64,000 nt of DNA, taken from Tubiluchus corallicola (Eukaryota > Priapulida > Priapulimorpha > Priapulimorphida > Tubiluchidae). The stretch lies in contig JAQGDQ010000010.1 of NCBI GenBank assembly GCA_030141605.1, positions 109,501-173,500 on the forward strand, given 5' to 3'. Positions 48,925-64,000 of this stretch are shown piece by piece. Below the pieces are notes generated by a model that made no database searches, was not told the origin of the DNA, and was given only the letters and a program-made list of their open reading frames with translations. Made by a program: the position numbers and the translations under genes. The first letter of the stretch is position 1. Every line of letters begins with the position of its first letter.

Positions 48925-50726
48925 ATCGTCATTCGTCTGGCGCAACGAAAAATTCCGGTTCTTCAAATTTAATACCGTTAACAATAAGGTGATAAAAAGT
49001 CACAAGTTTTATATTAAGTTTATAATAAAATAAATTGAATATTCGTAATGAAAGTAGGATTTTAAGTTGTAAAAGCGTATTGTTATAATGAAAGTTTAAT
49101 TTGACTTTTATGAACGTGTACCTTTTTGGTACGTTTTCTTCTTGTAGTGTGCGCACATACACACTCGCTAAGGCCTAGATTTACTAATTTATTGCCACTC
49201 TGTATGATAATAGTGTGTATTGAACCGCCTTGTTAAACGAGAATCGCTCTAAATGAAGCCATGTTTCTACCGTGACACGTCAGTTGTGGCTTTACTGTTT
49301 GGTGCTCCTCGCATCGCGGTTTCTATGGTTGGCAGTAAAATCTAAATTAGCCACGTTAATTATTTATAGGCGAATGTTGTTAAATGATCAATTATTAAAA
49401 CGCAAATCATCGTTAAATCATTACTTTGAGGAATCCGCTGTTTACCAGAGCGTGTCAGCGTTTGCAAAAACAAAATGTCTTTTACAATAGATTTAACATG
49501 AAACTGTAGCGTATTTTTATCGCGTTCGCTAATACTTGTTACTGTTTTTGCTGTTTTACTGTGCTTGCTACTCTTGTTGTTGTTGTTTATTGGCCATAAA
49601 ATTAATATTTACAATTTTTAACGCGGATAGCAGAATTTAAACATTTCGTAGTCTGAAATTTTCTGCTTTTCAGAAAACAGCAACATTATACAAAGGTTAA
49701 AAACAGATCACAATAACAAATTTTGCTGTCGTCGTTTCCGACTGCTGCTGCGTTCACTGTCGCTGTTGCAAATACGCTTACTGCCGCTTTTATTGTTTTT
49801 GCATGCTAATTGTAGCCAAAATGTTGGTAGTGATAATATCCACTAATTTTATGTTTTATTTTTTTTAAAGTTTTTTTGTAGCTATCCCTTAGAGAGAAAA
49901 CTAGAAAAAAATTCACGGCTCACTGTTTGAAAGGTGCTCACTGCACAAAGTTCTTTTGCACGCGTAAAGGATATGTAGACTTACTGACGAATTCGTTCTA
50001 CGTTTGGCAGTGCTAAAAACTAACGAAAAAATTGAATACCAGTATGCATTTGAATTGAAAATTTGAATACAGAGGCATTTTTTGCCATCTCAAGTACTCA
50101 CAGCCAGGAAATGAACCCAAAATTGTATGCACGTTGTCAATACTTTCGCAGTCCTATTTCTCTAAGCTGAAACGTATTTTAAACTTCAGTTCGGAAAACT
50201 TGCTTGTCATCTACTACTTTGTAACATAAATCGCGATTTACGATTACAATAAAGCTTTTGTGCACTGTGTCCAGTAACATTAATACGACTGTGATCACTG
50301 CATCGGAAAAATTATCTTACCAGTATTAATGGCTGTAGACTGGGCAGGGGCACTAAATTGTCATTTGGTTCCTGTTGTAATTGTTACAAATCTTTAATAA
50401 ATTTTTGAAAACAATAATGGACATGAAACAGGCTAATATATTTTCAGTGCTCATGATCTTTGGATTTAAATCTTCATAATATTAGTATTATTATTCTATA
50501 ATTATTATAGGTTTTACTCGTGACTTTTACCGTTTCTCTTTGCACGAACATAGTTTTTGCTGTTTCCAGTCCAGACTAGAATTCTAGGTTTATGCAAGTA
50601 TGTTTGTGCCATTTATGTATGGATATTGTCTCGTTACTCACGTTCATAGAAGTTTACCTGCTAAACATTTATTCCAGCATTAAACATACGGACTGTGGGC
50701 GTGTGGGCTTTTATTATAGGTTTTAC

Positions 50727-50890
50727 ACGTCAAATGTAGACACAGGAAAGTTCAAATGTGACTTAGGTAAGTCAAATGTAAACAAGAATTTCAAATGTGT
50801 TTTGGTAATTCAAACGTGATTTAGGTAAGTCAAATGTAGACATAGGAATTTCGAAAGTGTTTTGGTGTCTCAAATGTAGATGCGGCACTT
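50727..50890. repeat. Imperfect tandem repeat of GTCAAATGTAGACA-type units
   Basis: GTCAAATGTAGACA, GGAA-TTTCAAATGTG and TT(A/T)GGTAA recur about three times over 160 bp with indels. The GTAAGT-like strings inside it are part of the repeat, not splice donors. Confidence 0.65.
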
Positions 50891-51637
50891 TGAATAAATC
50901 GGTAATTAACTCATTTAACTGCAAATTACAAAAAGATAAACCAAATTAAAATTATATTTTATGGTCATGGTGCTATCGGCAACATAAACTTTTATTATAT
51001 TTAATTAATTTGCAGCTATATGTATGGACGTTAATACATTTTTCTAATGTAAAGAAGATATTTATTTGATAAGAACACTTAAAAGTGTTGTACATACATA
51101 ACAATTATACAGTTATTAATACACCAATTCTACATTTTATTTGTCAACGTTTTAGAAATATTTCTTGAATAATTAATCAAATCTGCAAAATTAAAATTGT
51201 AAACAATGCTCAAGAGCTGCATTTTAAAAATATAGTAACCCTGAGTTATGATAAGCCTTATCATTAGTTTTACAAAACTTACGCAAAATGAACAATTAAT
51301 AAACAATAAACATGAATAATGATCTCTACATATGCGCTTTGGTATAGATTTGTGCATTAAGACTGAAGCCTGTGACTGGGCTATTTTATGCCTTATGATT
51401 GTAGAAGTGATTGATAAAAATTTAATTTTGATAGTCACTCCAGACACGTAGGAGATTTCTGGCCTCGCAGGTTTGACATCAGAAACTTGCTTCAAAATGT
51501 TTTCAATCCAGACTCTTCGTATATTGCGTCCTGGATTACTCTCTTTTTCTCCACTAAATATTGTTTTTCGATACCTGGATATTGTTTTTGGAACCTGGAA
51601 AAAAGTTACAATTCCCCACACCATTTATATACCCAAA

Positions 51638-51718
51638 CTCTAACCGTAACCGTAACCGTAACCCTAACGCTAACCCCAACCCTAACCCTAACCTTAATCT
51701 CAACCCCTATCCTAATCC
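51638..51718. repeat. Interstitial telomere-like (CCNTAA)n array
   Basis: Thirteen or so consecutive six-base units of the form TAACCN, including CCGTAA, CCCTAA and variants, occupy about 80 bp. The animal telomere unit is TTAGGG/CCCTAA. The array is short and degenerate, so it is an internal relic rather than a chromosome end. Confidence 0.8.
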
Positions 51719-51813
51719 GCTTCACGAACTTATTTCTTGTGTGTCGGCAATTGTAAACTTTAGCCGTTTGGAACTTCCACAAAACATGCATGAATTATTC
51801 TGTTCTTGAAGAG

Positions 51814-51891
51814 GGCCCGGTTTCCCAAAGCCGTCACTAACTTAACGACGCCTTTCTTAATAACTTAGTGACAGCTTTGTGAAACAGGGCC
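51814..51891. mobile_element. 78-bp palindromic hairpin element
   Basis: The left arm GGCCCGGTTTCCCAAAGC.GTCACTAACTTAA is matched by the inverted right arm GGCCCTGTTTCACAAAGC.GTCACTAAGTTA with almost no loop. A related half arm lies at 16904-16935. Very similar GGCCCGGTTTCACAAAGC hairpins are common in invertebrate genomes; their mechanism of spread is unclear to me. Confidence 0.7.
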
Positions 51892-53160
51892 TTGTTTCAT
51901 TTCTTGTTGGCAGTGGGTTGTACTTAGTAAATGTTGTTTCTGACAGCATTCAGCCGATATTAGATTTTTAGATTATATTAGTTTATTTCAGCATAAAAGT
52001 CATGCTAAAACCATTACATCACACTATAATAAAATACCACAATAAAAGTTACATTAAAAATACTACTATATACTTTCAGTAAATAAGTAAATTGGCAGCT
52101 GATGATTGTTATTTACAAACACACAGTTGTTCCACAACTCAAAATAACAAGATTGTAACAACATCTGAAAGTAATAAGATTTTGTACGCAGTTGACATTT
52201 GTTGTTCGCAAGTTTTAGTAATTCTTATATGTGCCATCACCATGAATGTGTCACGTTAGGCTATCAGTGGTCGCGCCTTTTGTGATCATGGGATCATCCA
52301 CTACTCTAGCAAGCTTCAGATGGTTTTTGCTCCAAACAGGTCTTGTAAATATTCGGCTTTGAATCGTCTCGTTTTCTCGTGACCGTGGTTGATCCCTGAG
52401 AAGTGGATATGCATTGCTAGCTGTTTCCTGAAACGGTGGTAAATGAATTGTGCAAAACTTTTGATATCAGTTCTTGATCATTATGGTTTTAAAATTTTCA
52501 TGCTTAGTAGATTGTCAGCGGCGAGTTCGCGTTAAATACGTGAAGAAGCCGTACCCAGCAGTACAAGTTTTTAATCGTTAATTGCGCTGTAAACCGCTTG
52601 GATAAGAACAGCTACTTAATTAGAATTTTCTTTAATGACATCGTCGTAATTTTATTGTAATAAAACGACGTTAACTACGTTAATTTTCTTTAACACTTGC
52701 GTGGCTCTAAAATACTAGCTCTCGTCAAGTTACCTCACATTATATTGAAAAGAAGGGCAAAAACGAAAAACCGTCAGCGTACAAAAAACGCTATCCTATG
52801 TACAGCGTCTAAAATAAACAGGTTAATTTATCGTAACAATTATATGCATATGTTCAAAATAGTTAATCAGAGATTGTTTTAAAATCAGGGCAAACGGACA
52901 AACTAGTATTAAAATAGTATTATTATTGTCTACACGTTTGATTATTGTTATGTTTGTTGTGTTAGTCTAACATTTAATTGTTTTTTGTGTCAATTACGTA
53001 TATTATACATCAAATTATGATGTTGTAATTTATGTAACCTGTTTTATTGTAATCTTTTACAATAATTGTAATTTATTTGTGACTGTTAATTGTTGACACA
53101 ATAAATTAAATTAATTTAAATTACAGTATTAATTACCAATAATTTCCCAAAACGATATCC

Positions 53161-53793
53161 TACAGGCCTGAAAACTTATGTACACATGGCATGGCGTTCT
53201 TTGTGAATTTCGCATTAGCTGTAGCTCAAAGTATTCTGTAGGCTTTCTGCACAGTCTACTATATACAGGGCCGGATTATCACCTATTGGGGCCCCTAGGT
53301 TAATGAAATTAGGGGGCTCCCTGATTTACTTGCGGTCGTCGTGTATATTTTTTACTTGTGATATATTTCAGCAACTTTTGCATAGCTGAAGGGTCCATAT
53401 TTCAAATAAAGGGCTTCTAAGAGGGGCCTTTATCTCAAGTAAATGGCCTCAAACAATGACCTCTTCTCTCTAATAAAATGCTTCACACAGAGATCCTTTA
53501 TCTCAAATGTGAAGCCATTGAAATTGGATGTTCAGACCTCCTGGCTTCCTTTTCAAAGTTGAAATTTTATTTTAAGTTATATAAATTATTCAGCAATGTG
53601 AAATATGGGCACACGAAGCTTGAGGGCCCTAGGATATAGCGTTTTCTAGCCTGTTGAGTAATCCAGCCTTGCTTACAGGGCTGAAAACATGTATATACAT
53701 ATGGAAATTTCCTGTAACATGGCGTTCCTTGTGAATTTCGCATTAGCTGTAGCTCAAAGTATTCTTTAGACTTTTTGCACAGTCTACTATATA
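53161..53793. repeat. Direct duplication flanking a hAT-like element
   Basis: Segments 53161-53265 and 53674-53788 share TGGCGTTC.TTGTGAATTTCGCATTAGCTGTAGCTCAAAGTATTCT and the end ACAGTCTACTATATA. The left copy runs straight into the mobile element, and the right copy continues into GCGCATAATT. The element is therefore bracketed by a duplicated ~110-bp host segment. Confidence 0.75.
53266..53671. mobile_element. hAT-like MITE
   Basis: The 406-bp element starts CAGGGCCGGATTATC, and its right end read in reverse starts CAAGGCTGGATTACTC, giving ~15-bp imperfect terminal inverted repeats of the CAGGG type used by hAT transposons. It encodes no transposase. The 8-bp flanks (ACTATATA and CTTACAGG) do not match, which is explained if the right flank was rearranged by the surrounding duplication. 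The same end sequence recurs at 29048. Confidence 0.6.
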
Positions 53794-54528
53794 GCGCATA
53801 ATTTATGTGAATGTAACGATACTAGCTCAACAGCAACGTAGCTTACCTAATTAGTTTCTCGTCTACCTTGCGGTTGCGGTTGCCTTTGATCGGCCATTGG
53901 GAATGGTGATTAAATAATGCTGCATGGGGAATTGGGGAGCCTAATCATAATCTGTATTCGCAACACACGAAAATACTATTTTTAGAAATTTTTCACAGGA
54001 CCTAGATGTTAGAAAATTGTCATTTATTTATATTTTCATGGGAACAGCCTCGGCCAGGCAACGATAGAATTGACATGGGATTTCTAGAAAATAAATGAAC
54101 AAATCTTGTTCCTACATTGCTAATTTCCCTGCATTGAGAGCATATATGACACAAATTTTTGGATATTGAAGGAATGACACCGGCTAATTTTCCTCAATAG
54201 GCTGTCTCTGCGGCTGCATGGATCGTTTATTTTTTATTATACGTATTTACTCTTTCAGTGGTCTTGTTTAACGGGTTAACCACGCTGTGTATTAAATTAA
54301 ATGACTCGACAAAAGTACCTGCCATTTTTGCTTGCTTGCAGGTTTCAAGCAGGTCTGAAAGCAGATAAAAGCCAACCACTCGAAGAAGCCACTCGTAACA
54401 CAGCTTACCCAAGTGCTGTATGATGAAGAGCTTCAGCAGCACGGTTACTCGCTTCCCGTCGAGTAAGCCGGTGCCGTTGTGAATGAGTTAAAAATTCACG
54501 TGTAGGGGTCGCAACGATCGCTTCTTAA

Positions 54529-58082
<3,554 letters not shown>

Positions 58083-60960
58083 GTAAGCCGAATCTAAGGA
58101 ATATTGTTCTCTCTCCGCCTACAAGCAGACTTAATCTCGAACCACACAAAAGTATTGATTATGACAATAAATAGGCAAATTGTTAAAAGGCATTACATTC
58201 ACCCGCTAAATTTTGTCAGATTTTTGCTATAAGAAGACATCGCCAAATAATTTATGATTATTAATGAATAGATGGATCTTTTCAGAGTTTCACAAAACTC
58301 ACTCTGTTGAGTTAACACTGCTATAAATGCATATACAAAATCCTAACAACTAATAGGATCCAATGATTCAGTAGTTCGAATGATTTGAAATCGCAATGAG
58401 AAATTCTGCAAGGCTCTGTTATAGGACCACTATTCTAAATAAGTTAGAAACACTAAACAGTAAATACGAGTTGACGTGGCTCAGCTAAAAAGTGTACTCA
58501 CTACTCACTCAATGTAACAAAAGGCATTGTGAATCTGATAGAAATATTAGAGCGAATACTACAGTGAATGCAGTGAAGTTTAGCGGGCGACTCAAAAAGC
58601 TTAAGTGCTTCATCTTTGTTCTATCAAGCCGTGAGTTCAACAAGTTACAAATGACCAACAGTAGGGCAAGCACAATAATATTCTTCGTAAACAATTGGCT
58701 TTCGCAGTTTCATATTTGAACAATATTTACAAACCAAACTTTATGTCTAATAAATAACAAACATTATCACAAGGTCTAGACCGTCTAATGCGTTTCCCAT
58801 GTATCTATCACAGCGAGTGAAAGATAAATGTAGTGTGATTATATCTGAACTTGTAAAGCCGCTCAAGCTTGTATAAATCTCTAATCATGAATAATTTAAC
58901 CATGTGATGTTGATTTTGGTGTCAGACCTGTAGAATAAAGGCAGAATTTATTCAATTTTTTTTATGCAATGTTTATGGATCAATAGTGATTAGCACAAAA
59001 TAATCACGACATTGCCTGTTTCATCGGAATTCAATATTTTTTATGATTTTGAAACTCAATTTGACTGTGGATTTTATTTCATTCTTTGCATAGTTTTTTA
59101 AATTTAAATGTCAGGAGATATTCTCAAACTTTGAATCGCCTGAACTATTGTCACATTTCCATAACAAAGAATCATTTTCTTACTATAATAGGTGTACTAG
59201 TGTTATTATGAAGATTCATACATTTACTGAAGTAATTACGTTGATCTTCTTAACAATTATTAAGACGTCTTTAGGCTGACTATATATTGATTAGTACAAA
59301 TTATTAGGTTCGGAGAAACTTATTTTTAATGAGCTTTTTTATGAATCAAAGTTTGTGCTTATGTGGATCATCCGGCAACATAGGACAATAGAACAGATCC
59401 AAAATGAAAACTGGGGCCGCTAACTTATTAGCTATGGAGCTGAATGACTCATGTCCCGCAAAGAACATTTCTTTTAGCTGTATGAATGATTCGTTAAAGT
59501 TATGTTAAAATTATGGAGAAACCAAAATAGAAGACTGGCGCGGAAACCTTGGTTTAGTAGAAGTGTATGTACCTCTACATTGTAAAATTATTATGACACT
59601 GTTTTGTGCAATTCGCAATTGTTTGACGAAATTTCGTTTGCATGGAATACTGTAAGCCTAACAATCGAAATTCTCTCTATCTGTATTGATGTTTAATCTG
59701 CGTTTGAAGTTCTTAAAAACGGTTTTTTGCTGGCACTGAAGAGTAAGAATAAAAAACCTTGTATCTTATGACGATTTTACAATAGTTTTGCTTTATAATG
59801 TTCTCATGACCTTATTTTGATATCTTTCAAATGAAAAGAACGTCATAATTATAGTTGTATAACTCACCTTATTTTTGTTCAGGCCTTCGTTATTTTTTTT
59901 CAAAGTTTTGACTATGCGGGCTATGTGTACATATTCATTGTGCCACTGATCTCAACGTATTGCTAATGTTTTGTAGGCCTACATCTTACTATTGTTACTA
60001 AATTTACACTGTTACTATTAATATTATAAAATTTGTGGTACTTTCATACTGTTTTATATAAACGGCAGATAATATTTATCCACAAAAAAGTTACTTCGTG
60101 GCCTAGTATTTATACACGTTGGGTTGTGCAGGTACGAGTATGTGATGAATATATCTAGTAGTTATGTAAGCCTAGAGCGTGTAGTACGGTTTTCCTCTGG
60201 GACAGAATTCATAGTTATTAGGTGGAGTAGCACTTAGGCTAAGCACTCTTCATCACAGCAAAGAACATCATCAAGAGATCCTTTTGGAAATAATTGCAAA
60301 GATCAGCCAACTTTGCAGGAAGGAAGTCAGCCTGTCATCACCGTTGCATTATCTCACCTTTGATGACAAAAGTACTGCGCAATCAATTACTCCGCGCGGC
60401 ACAGTCGATTCAAAAATAGGCCTGTGATTTGGAACAGCAGCAACGGCAGAGAGAATTACTGATCTCCTGGCTGCCATGTTGTAATTTTTCTCAACGACTC
60501 AATTCCTTAATAGCAAATCACAATAAGGAGACGCGGCAGCATAATAAACCGAAATTTCCTCTTTCGATCTTGCCGACTTGCTATTTCGCTTGGTTGGCAT
60601 AGCAACCTGTATACTTATATCCGCACGGTGAGGATATTACGGCTGCTGAATCGTTTCAAGACAATAATATCGGTTCGCTTGAACTAACCAGGTGCATCGG
60701 TAAAATTAGACCATTAAGCCGCTATTATGAAATGTTTACCGCGTGACAGGTACACAACACTTTTTCAAAGCTTATTGAGACCGAGCAGGTGCATTTGTCA
60801 CTTCTTCACTTTGTGCTTAATTAACGTTTGATTTGTGGAACCTGAACAGAGGCTTGTTTATAAGGAAGCCTTTTCTTTAACATTTTGTAAAAATACTGAA
60901 AAGTCCACCAGGGAAGAATATAGTAAATTATCCTGCAATAAAAACTACCTCGTTTTATTT
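58083..60960. other. Non-coding DNA or continuing intron, no exon recognised
   Basis: If the gene starting at 54529 continues, this is its next intron. A less AT-rich island lies at 60360-60720, with a GTGAG donor-like site at 60636, but I could not find an acceptor that gives a convincing exon. Confidence 0.4.
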
Positions 60961-60964
60961 CATA

Positions 60965-61255
60965 AGATTGCTGGTGCACCAAGTAGGTCTAGTTCCCTTA
61001 TAAATTTAAAAAGATTGCTGATGCGCCAAGTAGGCTAGTTCCCTTATACATTTAAAAAGATTGCTGATGCGCCAAGTAGGCCTAGTTCCCTTATAAATTT
61101 AAAAAGATTGCTGGTGCACCAAGTAGGTCTAGGTCCCTTATAAAAGATTGCTGGTGCGCTAAGTAGGCTAGTTCCCTTATAAATTTAAAAAGATTGCTGG
61201 TGCGCTAAGAAGGCCTAGTTCCCTTATAAATTTAAAAATATTGCTGGTGCACCAA
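60965..61255. repeat. 47-bp minisatellite, block 1
   Basis: About six copies of GATTGCTGGTGCGCCAAGTA plus GGCCTAGTTCCCTTATAAATTTAAAAA, some shortened. The block ends where the inverted repeat at 61256 begins. Confidence 0.9.
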
Positions 61256-62044
61256 GAAGGAAGATACAGAACCTGCGTTACTCAACCTTTTGTGTTTTGC
61301 ACGCTTTTAATTCGCCTAACTGACGTTTCAATTATTAATTTAGGAATGTTGTCTCTTCTTTGGTTGCCTTGATAGGTTTTGATAAAAACTTCACTAGACA
61401 TTTATCGAAGAGGATTACAACACTAGACCATTACGTCACTCTAAATAAAAGTACTATATTGTTGCGAGTAAGGTTAAGCAAGGTCTCATGCTTGAATACT
61501 TCCATCAAACGTGAAACAAGTTCCCTTATAAATTTAAAACAATTGCTGGTGCACCAGGTAGGCCTAGTTCCCTTATAAATGTAAAAAGATTACCGTTGCG
61601 CCAAGTAGGCTAGTTCCCTTATAAATTTAAAAAGATTGCCGTTACGCCAAGTAGGTCTAGGTCCCTTATAAATTTAAAAAGATTGCCGTTGCGCCAAGTA
61701 GGCTAGTTCCCTTATAAATTTAAAAATATTGCTGGTGCACTAAGTAGGTCTAGGTCCCTTATAAATTTAAAAAGATTGCTAACTTGTAATGCTGTTTTCG
61801 TTGTAGGTGGCGCATTGCCGTTGTTGCCAACACTAGAGGCTTCCAATCGCAGTTAACTATTTAAAGCTAATTATTTATCGCTATAATCATCCAGACTTTA
61901 ACAGATTTAGACTTTCATAATGAATTACACTGCAATTTCGTTAATTTTGTTTCACGTTTGATGGAAGTATTCAAGCATGAGACCTTGCTTAACCTTACTC
62001 GCAAAACACAAAAGGTTGAGTAACGCAGGTTCTGTATCTTCCTT
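61256..62044. mobile_element. Inverted-repeat element enclosing minisatellite block 2
   Basis: The right arm (61947-62044) read in reverse matches two left-hand pieces that are contiguous in the right arm: 61256-61300 (GAAGATACAGAACCTGCGTT..., ending TTTTGC) and 61464-61519 (GCGAGTAAGGTTAAGCAAGG... to GTGAAACAA). The 163 bp between the left pieces (61301-61463) is therefore an insertion, bounded by TTGC on both sides. The core holds about six more 47-bp minisatellite units (61520-61790) and 150 bp of unique sequence. The arms are about 100 bp and nearly identical. No transposase is present; a non-autonomous DNA element is the simplest reading. Confidence 0.65.
61520..61790. repeat. 47-bp minisatellite, block 2
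   Basis: About six units of the same repeat as block 1, with GATTGCCGTTGCGCCAAGTA as the commonest variant, lying inside the inverted-repeat element. Confidence 0.9.
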
Positions 62045-62291
62045 TTGCAATACTGATGAAGTAACCTTAATATGCCTATAAAATCCTGGAAATGTTGAGA
62101 GCAAAGATTTCATAGAAATCCAGTTAACTGAATCGTTAATTTCTATTGCTGCAACAATTCATTTTAATTAATATTTTAGACGCTTAAAAGCTTTTCGACT
62201 TAATTCTTTGCAGTGATATATTTTCATTGTGTAAAATGCGTTAAGAACACTGACAAACTATCGTGTGAATAAGATATCTCGCAGTGTGTAG

Positions 62292-62425
62292 TATGATGGT
62301 GGTGGTGATGGTGATGTTGTTGTTGTTGTTGATGATGATGATGATGATGATGGTATTGGTGATGATGACGACGTTGACGATAACGATGATGATGACGACG
62401 ACGGTGGTGTTGGTAACGAGTATGA
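62292..62425. repeat. Trinucleotide (GGT/GTT/GAT/GAC)n microsatellite
   Basis: Runs of GGT, GTT, GAT and GAC triplets succeed one another. Poly-Met, poly-Ser and poly-Ile frames over it are artefacts. Confidence 0.9.
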
Positions 62426-63429
62426 TGGCAATGTTGATAATCGATGATGTATGTTCACTGACAATGACGTTGGGAAGATATTCTGAGGGTGCGCAGAAGT
62501 AGGAAGGGGGCAAAAAAAGAGCAAAGCTAAAAAGAATCTGTGTAAAAAGGTATTCAAAAGTTGCAGAAGGTATTTTAAGTCAACCAAAAAAATTAACCGT
62601 TGCTAGATGCAACGGTTATCTTCTATACATGCTCATTGTTCTAAATTTACTACAGTTTTCATCACTGACAAATCTAATTACCATGCACGCTTAATGTTGC
62701 TTCACTTTTACTTACAAACCAAACTAGTGCTCAGCTAAGCTGATGCGCACATAAAATGCAATCATTAAATTGAAGTGGACGACATTATGGCAATTAGTTA
62801 AACCATGCTTTGTGCATAAGTTGAGATGGAGTGAATCAAGCGTTAAAAATTAGTAATTAGCTGTCATTAGGGATTGTCATAGTTGCCACGAAAGACTATG
62901 GATTCATCCGCGAAGGTATTTAAGTGGAGATGTTGAAGAATGGGTGCTGAAAACAGCAAGTCTGTTGTGTTTAGTTACATTTTTCATGCAAGAGGTGGTA
63001 AAACGAGTTTAAATTTAAGAGACGGAGGCCATCTTTAGAAGTCATCACACATCATCAGTGATTACTAAGCTATTATGATGTGTAGGCGAGAAGAAGTAGT
63101 GAAGTCCATCTGAAAAGGCACTTATACTGATGTTGTTGTGGAAAAAATCAGGAAATCAATAAGCCATGAGCTTCCGTTACGTCATGCTAATTGTGTCAGA
63201 AAATGCAAATTTAGCCTGTACATATATTTATGTAATTATAAACATAAATATAAACTTGTATATAATTAATGAAAAAAACTAAAGATTTAGTACTTGAGCG
63301 TCAGGGTTTACAAGGATAAATGTAAGCAGTCCGAAACGCTCCAGAACTGGTTCAAGCCCACCAAACCAAAGAGGCTTTACAAAAATTTTTGGTTCTGTGC
63401 ACTTCTACTCTTCATGATCTTTCATTTGA

Positions 63430-63870
63430 ACCATATTGAAAATGTATTAATTAAACATCTTTATTACTTAAGTAATTAACGAATTGCTACAATTTTCTGT
63501 TTTGAACCAACGACATCCTAGCTAATCATCTTTTCAAATTTCACCTCGAATTACTCATAGGAATATGCAATTTAAATCAATTTAAAATTAATTAAACACC
63601 TCTATTTAATTAACGAATTGCAAAGGACGTTTTTGTTTTGGAACCAAGGACACCCTAATTAATCTTCATTCTAAATTTCAGCTCGATTTGACAAACACTT
63701 TTGGAATTGGGTGATCTTAAAATTAATTAATTAAACCGCTCTAACTAATTGGCTAATTAACGAATTCTGCAAGATTTTGTGCTGAACCAAGAACGTCTTA
63801 ACCAATCGTCATGCCTAATTTCAGCTCAACTGTTTAAATAGTTTTGGAACTGTATGGTGGTTAAAAAATT
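63430..63870. repeat. Three degenerate tandem copies of a ~140-bp repeat
   Basis: Each unit has, in order, AATTAATTAAAC, CT(A/C)T--AATTAACGAATT, TTTTG--TTG(A/G)AACCAA, a CCTAA-TAATC block, AATTTCAGCTC and TTTTGGAA. Units begin near 63440, 63590 and 63735. It is unrelated in sequence to the ~140-bp array at 31.3-32.0 kb. Confidence 0.7.
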
Positions 63871-64000
63871 TTGTAGTTATAAACAGTGTGACGGCAAAGT
63901 GACAAGATTTTTCTTGTGAGCTAACACTCGGGAACTAGTTATAGAAATTCTAATTTGATTTAAATCTAAACATGAGCTATAGATTTCTTTCATTATAACG

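Overview
This is nuclear DNA from a multicellular animal, most likely an invertebrate. It is AT-rich and gene-sparse, with spliceosomal GT-AG introns, animal-type gene families (a long TATDN2-like protein and a peroxisomal ABCD1/2 half-transporter), non-LTR retrotransposon fragments, tRNA-derived SINEs, MITE-like hairpins and very long microsatellites. The phylum cannot be fixed from this sequence alone. Nothing prokaryotic is seen.

Layout. 1-1.87 kb: probable 3' region of the first gene. 1.87-9.02 kb, minus strand: six coding exons of a TatD-family metal-dependent nuclease of the TATDN2 type, 1238 aa, with a long low-complexity N-terminal region in one giant exon. Its 5' leader is split by an intron, and its promoter lies near 9.7-9.9 kb, about 0.3 kb from a plus-strand promoter and non-coding exon at 10.04-10.12 kb. 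10.1-15.7 kb: no gene, but a non-LTR retrotransposon 3' end and a purine-rich tract. 15.7-27.95 kb, plus strand: an ABCD1/ABCD2-type peroxisomal fatty-acyl-CoA transporter, 10 coding exons, 753 aa, probable 5' UTR exon at 15.7 kb. Intron 8 carries a solo LTR and a 325-bp foldback element.

28-54 kb: repeat-rich and without a confident gene. It holds degenerate tandem repeats of about 140 bp split by a SINE, a second copy of that SINE, a hammerhead-like motif, a recent local duplication carrying a small signal-peptide ORF, a fragmented LINE on the minus strand, a second tRNA-type SINE, interstitial telomere-like repeats, a short hairpin element and a hAT-like MITE. A few weak exon candidates are listed with low confidence.

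54.5-64 kb: two short plus-strand exons (54,529-54,607 and 57,992-58,082) join in frame as the likely 5' end of an unrecognised gene, and its first intron contains a 762-bp (GA)n tract. Further right are a 47-bp minisatellite flanked by an inverted repeat, trinucleotide repeats and a degenerate tandem repeat of about 140 bp at the window edge.

The two confident genes have unrelated roles (nucleic-acid hydrolysis; import of very-long-chain acyl-CoA into peroxisomes). I see no operon-like or defence-like system. The most useful new items are the split gene, the duplicated signal-peptide locus and the palindromic mobile elements.
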